This document shows, piece by piece, positions 7,538-15,703 of a DNA stretch of 64,000 nucleotides (position 1 is the stretch's first letter; every line of letters starts with the position of its first letter). A program made the translations under genes and the position numbers. This DNA comes from Bifidobacteriaceae bacterium (GTDB taxonomy: Bacteria > Actinomycetota > Actinomycetes > Actinomycetales > Bifidobacteriaceae), in contig JALCQC010000001.1 in assembly GCA_022650895.1 (NCBI GenBank), positions 124,001 through 188,000 of the forward strand, given 5' to 3'. The notes under the pieces are model-generated. The model saw nothing but the letters and a program-made list of their open reading frames with translations. It made no database searches and was not told the origin of the DNA.

Positions 7538-9855
7538 TGCTGCATATGCTTTCCGTCTTCGGTGAGGCGTGTCTGTGGCGTTGTCTCCATGATAGGGCTC
7601 AGTTGCGGACGGTTCGCCTCTTCCGGTGTCTCGTTTTGGCGCAGTATGCCGAGCAGCTCGCGCATTTGTGCCAGGGCAGTGCGTCCGATGCTGGCGATGC
7701 TGGCGAAGGCTTCCTGGATGGTCGTTGAATCCTCTTCCGGCAGTTGGATCGGTGCTGCGGACTTCCCTTTCTGCTCGGCTTCTCTTGTGATGGCATCATG
7801 GCGATCCTTGATGTCTTTCAAGACGGCGATGCGGGAATCTGCGGAATGAAGGACCCTTCCCAAGGTATCGGTCACCTCTTTCTGGATCTGTTCCGAAATG
7901 CGGGCGCGTTCCAAGTTTGCGGCAAGGGCGGCCTGTTGTTCCTGTTGATGGAGCAGCGCCTCCTCGCGGGAGCGCAGCAGTACCACGTTGGAGCCTCGCG
8001 ACCTTCTCCACAGCGCGAAAAAGATGATGCCGATGCAAGTGATGGCGATCAGTATGGCGATGAAGGTGCAGGAAAATAACGTTTGGGTATCACTGAAGTA
8101 GACGATATCTGAATTTTTTCTCTCTGCTTCCGACATTGCCAGCCATGTCTCATTTTTGGCTTGGATGTAATTCCATTCGTTGATGGTTGCCAGTCCGATG
8201 ACGCACACGCAGGTGGGATACACCCACTTCGTGGCGGAGCGTGGACCATAGGCGATGACCGAGTAGAGGGAGAACAGGGCGATGATCGGCCCGTCCGACT
8301 GCAGACCGGGAAGGGTAAGAAGCGAGATGATGAGAAAGCCCGCAACGAGTGCCGCACTCAGCTGCGGGAAAGCGCGTCGCATGGACAGTGCCGCACAGAA
8401 GGCGATGCACAGGATGATCTCCCATGCCACATTGCCATCGTCCGCCGCTATGTATTCGCTGAGGACGAGGAAAAGCGCAAGAAGGGTGCAGCAGACGATG
8501 TCGACGAGTACGAAGTGCGTCTGTGTCCAGAGGGAGATGCGTTCAATGACGTTCGGTTTCTCCTGTCCCTCCAGAGCGTCGCTGCCGTTTGCGGTTTCCG
8601 TCAGAGGAAGGGTGGCGAGTATAGAAAAACCGTGGTCCGTGGGTGAAACATAAAGAGTTCCGCCGAGGGAGGTCACCCGCTCGCGCATGCCGATGAGCCC
8701 GTAGCCGGGATGATGACCGTCCTTGTTGGCCGCCGCTCCCTTCCCGTCATCCGTGATGCTCAGCGTGACCTCTTCCTTGTCCCACACCTCCACGATGTCG
8801 ACATGAACCCCATTGCCCGCGTATTTACGCACGTTGCTCAGAGCCTCCTGCACCGTGCGGAACAGCACTCGACCCAGATCCTTGCGCAGAGTAGCGAGAG
8901 GGGGCTTTCCGTGGATTGTCCGTTCGATGACAAGGTTGCTGCCACTCGCCGCTTGAGCTTCATGAATCAGTGCGTCGATGGATGCGTAGTCCACTACCAG
9001 CTCCGGCGGCTTTCGTCGTGGTATCTGCGCATCGTCAAGGGTCCCCAGCAGTCCATGCATGCCGGAGAGCGCATGACCGGCCTCCTCGTGAATGGTATGC
9101 ATGGTGGAGAGTGCAACGTCGGGATCCTGAGCGCCCGCATACCGGCCACCATCTGCCTGAACGATGATGATGGACAGCGTGTGCGCCACCACGTCATGCA
9201 TATCGCGGGCGATGCGGGAGCGTTCCGCGAGCGTCGCGATATGCGCCTCCTCCTTCTGGCTCTCCTCCAACACACGATTGCGCTCGCGGAGCAAGTTAAG
9301 TTGTGCGAGCCGTGCACGTCGCCAGTATCCGAACGCAGCGGCACTGAGGAGGAAAGTCTCGAGCGTGAGTGCCATGATTGGCACACCGAGGTAAAAGCTG
9401 CTGTCGAAGGAAACAGCAGAGCTGGCTTCACCGCTGAAAAAGGGAGGGCGGTGTGCACTGACGGTGTTGATGAGGGAGACGGCCACACCCAACACGAGGG
9501 CTGTGAGGAGATAGCGACGGGAATTGCGCGGATTCCCATAGACGATGGCCGAATACAGCATAACGACAGCGGTCATGTCTGTGACGATGAGCGATGGTCC
9601 GAAGATGAGCTGAAGTCCACTGATGACGATGAGACAGATGGCGCCGGCGTCGGCATGGGTGCGGCGAACGGCCATGGGGAAGATATAGAGAAGTGACCAC
9701 ACCGCTACGGCGTAGCCGTTTTGAGGGAAGAGAAGTGCATCGTACGTGATGCTGCTAGAAAGAATGGTCAGGAACCCGACCCCGATGACGGCCTTGAGAG
9801 CATCGTAGAACTGTTGGCGTCTCGGTGAGCGGATGCGCGCAGATCTTTGGTGCAT
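7534..9855 (-). CDS. Sensor histidine kinase with a second degenerate kinase-like module
   Basis: A 773-residue membrane kinase. Module 1 has membrane segments (about 20-170), the HisKA_3 motif ERSRIARDMHD with phospho-acceptor His220, and a HATPase_c domain (QEALSN around 336-341, ITDDGKG at 367-373, GYGLIGM at 384-390). Module 2 (about 430-773) repeats the layout: membrane segments at about 447-467, 480-550 and 595-615, a coiled region, then ERARISEQIQKEV, in which the acceptor His is replaced by Gln658 and the next Asp by Lys659. No ATPase domain follows. It probably signals to the response regulator encoded just downstream; module 2 is likely an input or scaffold unit. It is divergent from sdaA. 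Confidence 0.88.
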   Translation of the reverse strand: MHQRSARIRSPRRQQFYDALKAVIGVGFLTILSSSITYDALLFPQNGYAVAVWSLLYIFPMAVRRTHADAGAICLIVISGLQLIFGPSLIVTDMTAVVMLYSAIVYGNPRNSRRYLLTALVLGVAVSLINTVSAHRPPFFSGEASSAVSFDSSFYLGVPIMALTLETFLLSAAAFGYWRRARLAQLNLLRERNRVLEESQKEEAHIATLAERSRIARDMHDVVAHTLSIIIVQADGGRYAGAQDPDVALSTMHTIHEEAGHALSGMHGLLGTLDDAQIPRRKPPELVVDYASIDALIHEAQAASGSNLVIERTIHGKPPLATLRKDLGRVLFRTVQEALSNVRKYAGNGVHVDIVEVWDKEEVTLSITDDGKGAAANKDGHHPGYGLIGMRERVTSLGGTLYVSPTDHGFSILATLPLTETANGSDALEGQEKPNVIERISLWTQTHFVLVDIVCCTLLALFLVLSEYIAADDGNVAWEIILCIAFCAALSMRRAFPQLSAALVAGFLIISLLTLPGLQSDGPIIALFSLYSVIAYGPRSATKWVYPTCVCVIGLATINEWNYIQAKNETWLAMSEAERKNSDIVYFSDTQTLFSCTFIAILIAITCIGIIFFALWRRSRGSNVVLLRSREEALLHQQEQQAALAANLERARISEQIQKEVTDTLGRVLHSADSRIAVLKDIKDRHDAITREAEQKGKSAAPIQLPEEDSTTIQEAFASIASIGRTALAQMRELLGILRQNETPEEANRPQLSPIMETTPQTRLTEDGKHMQQ

Positions 9856-9903
9856 AACTCTAGCGTAAGCTCGTCAATGGAATTCGTCAGATAGGGGAGT
9901 TGC

Positions 9904-11424
9904 ATGCTCAGTTCACTTGACATGTTCAGCATCGGAATCGGTCCGTCGTCATCGCACACGGTGGGACCCATGCGGGCGGCAGGGGCCTTTCTGCGAGATC
10001 TGACACAACGGAATCTTCTCGATCGCGTCTCCAGGGTTCATATCACCCTCTATGGTTCCCTCGCCCTCACCGGACGCGGGCATGGAACCGATCGCGCGGT
10101 CTTCGCAGGGCTTGAAGGCCATAATCCGGAGACCGTCGATCCGAAATACGTCACCACCGGTCTCGATGAGGCGTCGGCAACGGGGACGATTCTCCTGGCC
10201 GGAAAGAGGAAACTCGCTTTTCAGCGCGGCGACATTGAGTTCAATCTGAAGAAGCCGTTGCCGCTCCATCCCAATGGCATGCGTTTCCAAGCGTTCGCCG
10301 CCGACGGCTCTCTTTTGACGGAGCAGGTGATGTACTCCACCGGCGGCGGTTTCATCGCCACCCAGGAGGAGATGGAGCGGACTGCCGCAGAACAGGCCGC
10401 TACGCACGTTCCTGCAGGACAACAGAACGCGGCAGCGGAGCCCCACTCCACCGAGGAAGAAGACGCGGAGGAGATAGGTCCCTCGGGACATCCCTACCCG
10501 TACCCTTTCACCTCGGGTACCGAGCTGGTGGACATCTGTGAGAGGGAACAGCTCAGTGTCGCACAGGTGATGTGGATCAACGAGATCTCGCAACGGCCTG
10601 CCGACGAGGTTCACACGAGACTTCTCGCCATCTGGGAGGCGATGCGCGAATGTGTCCGCAATGGTTGTAACGCCAAGGATTCCATGCTTCCCGGTGTGCT
10701 TCGCGTGCGCCGCCGTGCCCCGGGAATTTACCAGCGTCTCCGCGACGACCATGACGATCTTTTCGCCGACACCGCGGAAGGCTCCTACCGGCTTCAAACC
10801 CTGCGCACACGTCCGGGCTGCCTCGTCGAGGCCTCCGAATGGGTGGCTCTCTTCGCCCTCGCCGTCAACGAGGAGAACGCGAGCGGCGGACGCATCGTCA
10901 CCGCTCCAACGAATGGTGCGGCCGGCATCATTCCCGCGGTTCTGCATTATTACTGGAGCTTTGTGGAGAATGCGGACGAGCAGGGAGTCATTGATTTCCT
11001 TCTGACGGCTTCCGCGGTCGGTTTCCTTTTCAAGCGCAACGGCTCCATCTCGGGTGCGGAGGTCGGTTGCCAAGGAGAGGTCGGTTCTGCCTGTTCCATG
11101 GCGGCTGCGGGCATGTGTGCGGTTCTGGGCGGAAGTCCCCGTCAAGTCGAGAATGCCGCGGAAATCGGCATCGAACACAATCTGGGACTCACTTGCGACC
11201 CGGTGGGTGGCCTCGTTCAGATTCCCTGTATTGAGCGCAACGCCATCGCGTCCAACACCGCCATCAATGCGGCGCGGGTCGCGTTACTGGGCGACGGTCA
11301 TCACATCGTTTCGCTCGATCAGGCGATCCAGACCATGAAGCAGACCGGTGCCGACATGATGGCCAAGTACAAGGAGACCTCGCGTGGAGGACTTGCAGTC
11401 ACTGTGCGCGTGGTGGAGTGCTGA
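9904..11424 (+). CDS. sdaA: L-serine ammonia-lyase (single-chain, iron-sulfur type)
   Basis: Deaminates L-serine to pyruvate and ammonia with an oxygen-labile iron-sulfur cluster. The N-terminal signature [18 protein letters not shown] starts at residue 6. The C-terminal alpha domain carries the cluster cysteines in [14 protein letters not shown] and LTCDPVGG. At 506 residues it is about 45 longer than the E. coli enzyme; the extra length is an acidic, low-complexity stretch at about 158-195, between the two domains. AGGGGAG lies five bases before the ATG. It is divergent from the histidine kinase and its last 26 bases overlap the convergent PAP2 gene. Confidence 0.93.
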   Translation: MLSSLDMFSIGIGPSSSHTVGPMRAAGAFLRDLTQRNLLDRVSRVHITLYGSLALTGRGHGTDRAVFAGLEGHNPETVDPKYVTTGLDEASATGTILLAGKRKLAFQRGDIEFNLKKPLPLHPNGMRFQAFAADGSLLTEQVMYSTGGGFIATQEEMERTAAEQAATHVPAGQQNAAAEPHSTEEEDAEEIGPSGHPYPYPFTSGTELVDICEREQLSVAQVMWINEISQRPADEVHTRLLAIWEAMRECVRNGCNAKDSMLPGVLRVRRRAPGIYQRLRDDHDDLFADTAEGSYRLQTLRTRPGCLVEASEWVALFALAVNEENASGGRIVTAPTNGAAGIIPAVLHYYWSFVENADEQGVIDFLLTASAVGFLFKRNGSISGAEVGCQGEVGSACSMAAAGMCAVLGGSPRQVENAAEIGIEHNLGLTCDPVGGLVQIPCIERNAIASNTAINAARVALLGDGHHIVSLDQAIQTMKQTGADMMAKYKETSRGGLAVTVRVVEC

Positions 11425-12046
11425 CGAAGCGCTTCCACAAAATGTCGATGGCGATGACGAAGAGCGGGCAGACGATGAGCGACGCCAGGACGTCGGTGGG
11501 GAAGTGAACGGCCAGAACGAGGCGTGAGAAGGCGGTGATGAGCACCAGCAGCGTTCCCAAGATGCGGACGGCCCATCGCAGGCCCTTCCGTGCTGTGGCG
11601 GTGGCGATCATCAGCGTCACCATCATCACCGTGACCGCGGCGGTGTGCCCACTCGGAAAGCTGTAGTCGTTGGGAACGAGGTGCGAAACCGTCACATCCA
11701 GTGCGGGACGGGGGCGGGCCACAAGGTGTTTCACGCCCATCAGGTAGATCAGTGGAATCGCCAACATCAACGTGTAATGCAGGGCCACGGGCCCCGACCT
11801 TTTCCTCCACACAGCTGCGCCAACGACAATCATTATCATGATGCTCCCCACAGTGCTGAAAAGTGCCGCGAGGAGAGCGGATCCCTGTGAAATCCACCCA
11901 TGTGCCCGTGGGATTGCCAGCAGTATGCTTTCGTCCCATGCCGTGACGGCCGCGTGGTGGGTGATGAAGACTCCCGCAACGGGTAAGAGGACTACGGCAA
12001 GGGCGGCGGCGAACAATTCAAGACGTTGTGTAATGCTGAGAGTCAT
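11399..12046 (-). CDS. PAP2-family phosphatase, membrane-bound
   Basis: A 215-residue integral membrane phosphatase of the PAP2/undecaprenyl-pyrophosphatase superfamily. The three-part active site is visible: KHLVARPRPA (KXXXXXXRP), PSGHTAAV (PSGH), and SRLVLAVHFPTD (SRXXXXXHXXXD). Five or six hydrophobic segments surround these motifs. Substrates in the family include undecaprenyl, phosphatidic acid and phosphatidylglycerol phosphates; which applies is not clear. The frame opens at 12091, but the ATG at 12046 gives a normal N-terminus (MTLSITQRLELF). Neither start has a good Shine-Dalgarno, so the start is uncertain. The 3' end overlaps sdaA by 26 bases. Confidence 0.85.
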   Translation of the reverse strand: MTLSITQRLELFAAALAVVLLPVAGVFITHHAAVTAWDESILLAIPRAHGWISQGSALLAALFSTVGSIMIMIVVGAAVWRKRSGPVALHYTLMLAIPLIYLMGVKHLVARPRPALDVTVSHLVPNDYSFPSGHTAAVTVMMVTLMIATATARKGLRWAVRILGTLLVLITAFSRLVLAVHFPTDVLASLIVCPLFVIAIDILWKRFVSTPPRAQ

Positions 12047-12100
12047 GTCATGAGTATGGCAGATACGACAGAAGTCCAGTATTTGCGTCACATTTGGTCT

Positions 12101-13459
12101 ATGACATCAGCAAGCGACTATTACATTCCCGGCCTTCACGTGGAGGACCACACGATCACCGTTCCTCTTGACTGGCGGGGGGTGGAGCCGTCCGATTTTC
12201 GTGCCGTCGAGGCGGCCTGTGACACGGAGTCCCTGCGCCTTTTCTACCGCGTGGTCACGGCTCCCGACAAGGTGCACGAGGATCTTCCCTTGCTGATATT
12301 CCTTCAGGGTGGGCCAGGAGGTTCGGGGCCACGGCCCCTCAACGCCACTGACGAGGGTTGGATCGGCGAGGCTGTGAAGCACTTTCGTGTGGTGTTACCC
12401 GACCAGCGCGGCACGGGTCGTTCATCGCAGGTGTCACCGGCCGTCATCGCCAGGCGCGGCACGCCTCAGCAGCAGGCCGACTTCCTCAAGAGATTCCTTG
12501 CGGACTCCATCGTGCGTGACTTCGAGTACCTGCGCCTCACCGAGTTTGGCGGCCGCGCGTGGGCGAGCGAGGGCCAGAGCTATGGTGGTTTCCTCACGCT
12601 GACGTATCTTTCACTGTTTCCCCAAGCCCTTCAGGTCTGCTTCACCACCGGTGGCATTCCAGGTGTTCCCGCCAGTGCCGACGCCGTCTACCAGCACACC
12701 TATCCGCGAGTTCTTTCCAAGACGATGCAGTATTATCGCCGCTATCCGCAGGATGAGGAGATCATTGCAAGGCTTGCCGACAGGCTTGCGGAGGGCAACG
12801 TCGTCCTTCCCAACGGAGACCCGTTCTCGGTGCAGCGGCTGCAGTCGTTGGGCCAAGGCTTTGGCATGAAACCTGGCTGGGAACGCCTGCACTGGCTTCT
12901 CGACGACGCCTTTGATGCCGACGACAACATCTCAGACGGCTTCCTCATGAAGGTTCTTGCCACCACGGGATCCGCCGGCAAGGCGCTCTATTGGACGCTG
13001 CAGGAATTCATCTATGCGGACGGAGGCGACTCGGGGAAGTGCGAGCCGGTGCGCTGGTCTGCGCAGCGGGAACTGGCGAAGCATCCTGAATTTGATGTCG
13101 GCAATCGGCCACTGATCTTCACCGGCGAAATGTGCTACCCGTGGATGTTCGAGGAGGATTCCGCGCTGAAGCCCTTCAAGGCTGCCGTGGACCTCATGAT
13201 GGAATCCGGCGAGTGGGGGAAGATCTACGACGAGAACCAGTTGCGACGCAACGAGGTTCCGCTTCAGGCCGGCATCTACTACGACGACATGTATGTGGAT
13301 TCAGGCATTCAGGTCGACACTCTGAGTCGCATCGGCAATTCACATTATTGGATGACGAACGACTTCGAACACGATGGCGTCCACGGAGCCTCCGTCTTCC
13401 CGCACCTCTATCAGTTGGCGCTGGAGCGGGGCGATTTGGAAGGCCTGTTCAGTCGCTGA
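12101..13459 (+). CDS. Proline iminopeptidase-like S33 alpha/beta hydrolase
   Basis: A 452-residue cytoplasmic serine hydrolase that probably releases N-terminal proline from peptides. The oxyanion-hole segment is FLQGGPGGSG (the family HGGPG motif), and the nucleophile elbow GQSYGG places Ser160 as catalytic. The C-terminal Asp and His are expected in the DDMYVD and HDGVHGA regions. The frame is open from 12026 with ATGs at 12050 and 12056, both overlapping the divergent PAP2 start. The ATG at 12101 (MTSASDYYIPGLHV) best matches the usual N-terminus of this family, but no clear ribosome-binding site is seen. The 3' end overlaps murI by 11 bases. Confidence 0.85.
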   Translation: MTSASDYYIPGLHVEDHTITVPLDWRGVEPSDFRAVEAACDTESLRLFYRVVTAPDKVHEDLPLLIFLQGGPGGSGPRPLNATDEGWIGEAVKHFRVVLPDQRGTGRSSQVSPAVIARRGTPQQQADFLKRFLADSIVRDFEYLRLTEFGGRAWASEGQSYGGFLTLTYLSLFPQALQVCFTTGGIPGVPASADAVYQHTYPRVLSKTMQYYRRYPQDEEIIARLADRLAEGNVVLPNGDPFSVQRLQSLGQGFGMKPGWERLHWLLDDAFDADDNISDGFLMKVLATTGSAGKALYWTLQEFIYADGGDSGKCEPVRWSAQRELAKHPEFDVGNRPLIFTGEMCYPWMFEEDSALKPFKAAVDLMMESGEWGKIYDENQLRRNEVPLQAGIYYDDMYVDSGIQVDTLSRIGNSHYWMTNDFEHDGVHGASVFPHLYQLALERGDLEGLFSR

Positions 13460-14264
13460 AACCGTACTCGAAGAGTCTTCTGTAGAGCGCCAGCTCGTCC
13501 GCTGTGTTCTTGCTGCTCATGAACTCGACGGACTGGGTGTGTGAAGCGCCGTGGCTGGAACCTGCGGCGCGCAGAAGGCCGTGGTTGGCGAGCTGACGTT
13601 TGAGGTTGCGTCCCAGTCCCTCGTAGCCCGTGAAGAGTTCCACGGAGCTGCCGAGCTGTTCTGCGATGATGTCGGAGATGAACGGGTAGTGGGTGCAGCC
13701 GAGAACTGCGGCGTCAAGCGGCTGTTTCCAGCTTTTCCGCGCCGAGGAAAGCAATCCCTTCAAGTAGCTACGAATCTCGGGAAGTCCGGCTGGCCCCTTT
13801 TCGATGAGTTCGGCGAGACGGGGACAGGGGAGCGGGTAGATATTCGCACTGCTGCCGAAGCGTTCTTCCTGCTGATGGAATTTATCAAGGCTCAATGTCA
13901 GCGGCGTCGCCATGACGAGGATGTTCTTCTTGCCGGAATCCACTGCCTGCTTGGTCGCTGGTTCGATTCCCAGGAAGGGCAGGTCGGTGTAGAGCTTCAT
14001 CAGCTCGGGTTTTGCGGCGCTGGTGGCGGTGTTGCAGGCGATGACGACGGCTTTGACGTGGTGTTCACGCAGGTGGTCGACGGCAGCACGGGTGAGGTCG
14101 TAGACGCGCGAAGCGCTTTTCTCCCCGTAGGGCGCGTTCGCGGAATCCCCGTAGAAAATGAAGTCTTCGTGGGGAAGCATTCTCGTCAGAGTTCGTAGGG
14201 TGCTGATGCCGCCGACTCCCGAATCGAATACCCCAATGGCATTTTGCTGATCAACCAATGACAT
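13449..14264 (-). CDS. murI: Glutamate racemase
   Basis: Interconverts L- and D-glutamate to supply D-Glu for peptidoglycan. It has 271 residues, the standard size. The N-terminal GVFDSGVGGIST motif (11-22) includes Asp14. The two catalytic cysteines are Cys77 in VVIACNTATSA and Cys190 in LGCTHYPF. The gene converges on the S33 peptidase with an 11-base overlap of coding ends, which leaves no room for a dedicated terminator. Its 5' end faces the divergent ychF. Confidence 0.95.
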   Translation of the reverse strand: MSLVDQQNAIGVFDSGVGGISTLRTLTRMLPHEDFIFYGDSANAPYGEKSASRVYDLTRAAVDHLREHHVKAVVIACNTATSAAKPELMKLYTDLPFLGIEPATKQAVDSGKKNILVMATPLTLSLDKFHQQEERFGSSANIYPLPCPRLAELIEKGPAGLPEIRSYLKGLLSSARKSWKQPLDAAVLGCTHYPFISDIIAEQLGSSVELFTGYEGLGRNLKRQLANHGLLRAAGSSHGASHTQSVEFMSSKNTADELALYRRLFEYGFSD

Positions 14265-14413
14265 TCTCGCTTTTGCTTGCGCTGTGCGTCCTATAGACGA
14301 TGTTTATCTTTCCTTCGCAAGGACTCTACCACCGGTGCCGTTCGCTGGCAGTGTGCCCCGGTCCTTCGGCACCGCTTATGCACAGGCACAACAGGAGGCG
14401 AGGACGGTGGCGG

Positions 14414-14441
14414 TTCGGGTGGTGACCCGTCTCGCTAAAGT
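14414..14441 (+). promoter_or_regulatory. Candidate leaderless promoter of ychF
   Basis: TTCGGG (14414-14419) and TAAAGT (14436-14441) are 16 bases apart. The -10-like hexamer ends seven bases before the ATG at 14449, where transcription would be expected to start. There is no Shine-Dalgarno, so a leaderless mRNA is the simplest reading. The -35 is weak. Confidence 0.4.
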
Positions 14442-14448
14442 GTTCGGT

Positions 14449-15534
14449 ATGTCTTTAACTATTGGAATCGTCGGGCTTCCCAACGTCGGTAAATCGACGC
14501 TGTTCAATGCGTTGACCCGCAACAACGTGCTTGCAGAGAACTATCCGTTCGCCACCATCGAACCCAACACGGGCATTGTGCCGCTGCCGGACGAGCGCCT
14601 ACAGAAGCTTGCCTCGATCGTCAACACCACCAAGATCGTGCCCGCCACCGTCACCTTCGTCGACATTGCCGGCATTGTGAAGGGCGCTTCCGAGGGAGAG
14701 GGACTGGGGAATCAGTTCCTCGCCAATATCCGTGAGGCCGATGCCATCTGCGAGGTCACCCGTGTCTTCGAGGACGATGACATCGTGCACGTCGACGGTC
14801 GTGTCGACCCGAACGCGGACATCGAGACCATCAACACGGAGCTCATCCTTGCGGATCTGCAGACCATCGAGAACGCTCTGCCGAAGCTGGAGAAGGATCT
14901 GCGCGGCAAGAAGATCAAGCAGGAGTATTTCGACGCCGTGACGCAGGCCAAGGAGATTCTCGAGGCTGGCGAGACCATCGATCACGCTGCGGCCGCTGGA
15001 AAGATCGACAAGGACGCTGTCTACGATTTGCATCTCATGACGGCGAAGCCCTTCATCTATGTCTTCAACGTCGACGATGACGAACTCACCAACGATGACC
15101 TGAAGAAGAAGCTTGCGGACTCGGTGGCGCCCGCTCCCTCCATCTTCCTCAACGCCCAGTTCGAATCCGAGCTTACAGAGCTTGACGAGGCCGATGCCCG
15201 CGAGATGCTGGAAGATGCGGGACTCAAGGAATCCGGTCTCGATCAGCTGGCGCGCGTCGGCTTTGACACCCTCGGCCTCCAGACCTTCCTCACCGCGGGG
15301 GAGAAGGAAGTACGTGCCTGGACCATCCACAAGGGTTGGACCGCTCCGAAGGCTGCTGGCGTCATCCACACCGATTTCGAGAAGGGCTTCATCAAGGCGG
15401 AGATCGTCTCCTACGACGACCTCGTCGCCGCAGGCTCCTACGCCAAGGTCAAGGACGAGGGCAAACTGCGTCTGGAAGGCAAAGACTACGTGATGCAGGA
15501 CGGAGACATCGTCGAGTTCCGCTTCAACGTCTGA
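14449..15534 (+). CDS. ychF: Redox-regulated ribosome-associated ATPase YchF (OLA1 family)
   Basis: Obg-related P-loop protein of 361 residues (family about 363) that prefers ATP and binds ribosomes. G1 is GLPNVGKST (9-17) and the G3 region is [18 protein letters not shown] coiled-coil insert follows at about 130-200, and the C-terminal TGS domain is recognised by [15 protein letters not shown]. The open frame runs back to 14284, but conservation starts exactly at [12 protein letters not shown], so 14449 is chosen. It has no ribosome-binding site, consistent with a leaderless transcript. It is divergent from murI. Confidence 0.95.
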   Translation: MSLTIGIVGLPNVGKSTLFNALTRNNVLAENYPFATIEPNTGIVPLPDERLQKLASIVNTTKIVPATVTFVDIAGIVKGASEGEGLGNQFLANIREADAICEVTRVFEDDDIVHVDGRVDPNADIETINTELILADLQTIENALPKLEKDLRGKKIKQEYFDAVTQAKEILEAGETIDHAAAAGKIDKDAVYDLHLMTAKPFIYVFNVDDDELTNDDLKKKLADSVAPAPSIFLNAQFESELTELDEADAREMLEDAGLKESGLDQLARVGFDTLGLQTFLTAGEKEVRAWTIHKGWTAPKAAGVIHTDFEKGFIKAEIVSYDDLVAAGSYAKVKDEGKLRLEGKDYVMQDGDIVEFRFNV

Positions 15535-15703
15535 GAGCCTGTGGCGTGCGGAAGAGCTCGGAGACATGAGTGTATATGAAATCCGCTTAGGGAATAGTGT
15601 TAGCAATTCGTCAGGGTTATCGGCTACAAAGTAGAGAAGCAATTGACGTGTTCATTCCACGCGGATTGCTGCGCTGAGAAACCGAAACCAAGAAAGTGAA
15701 CCG

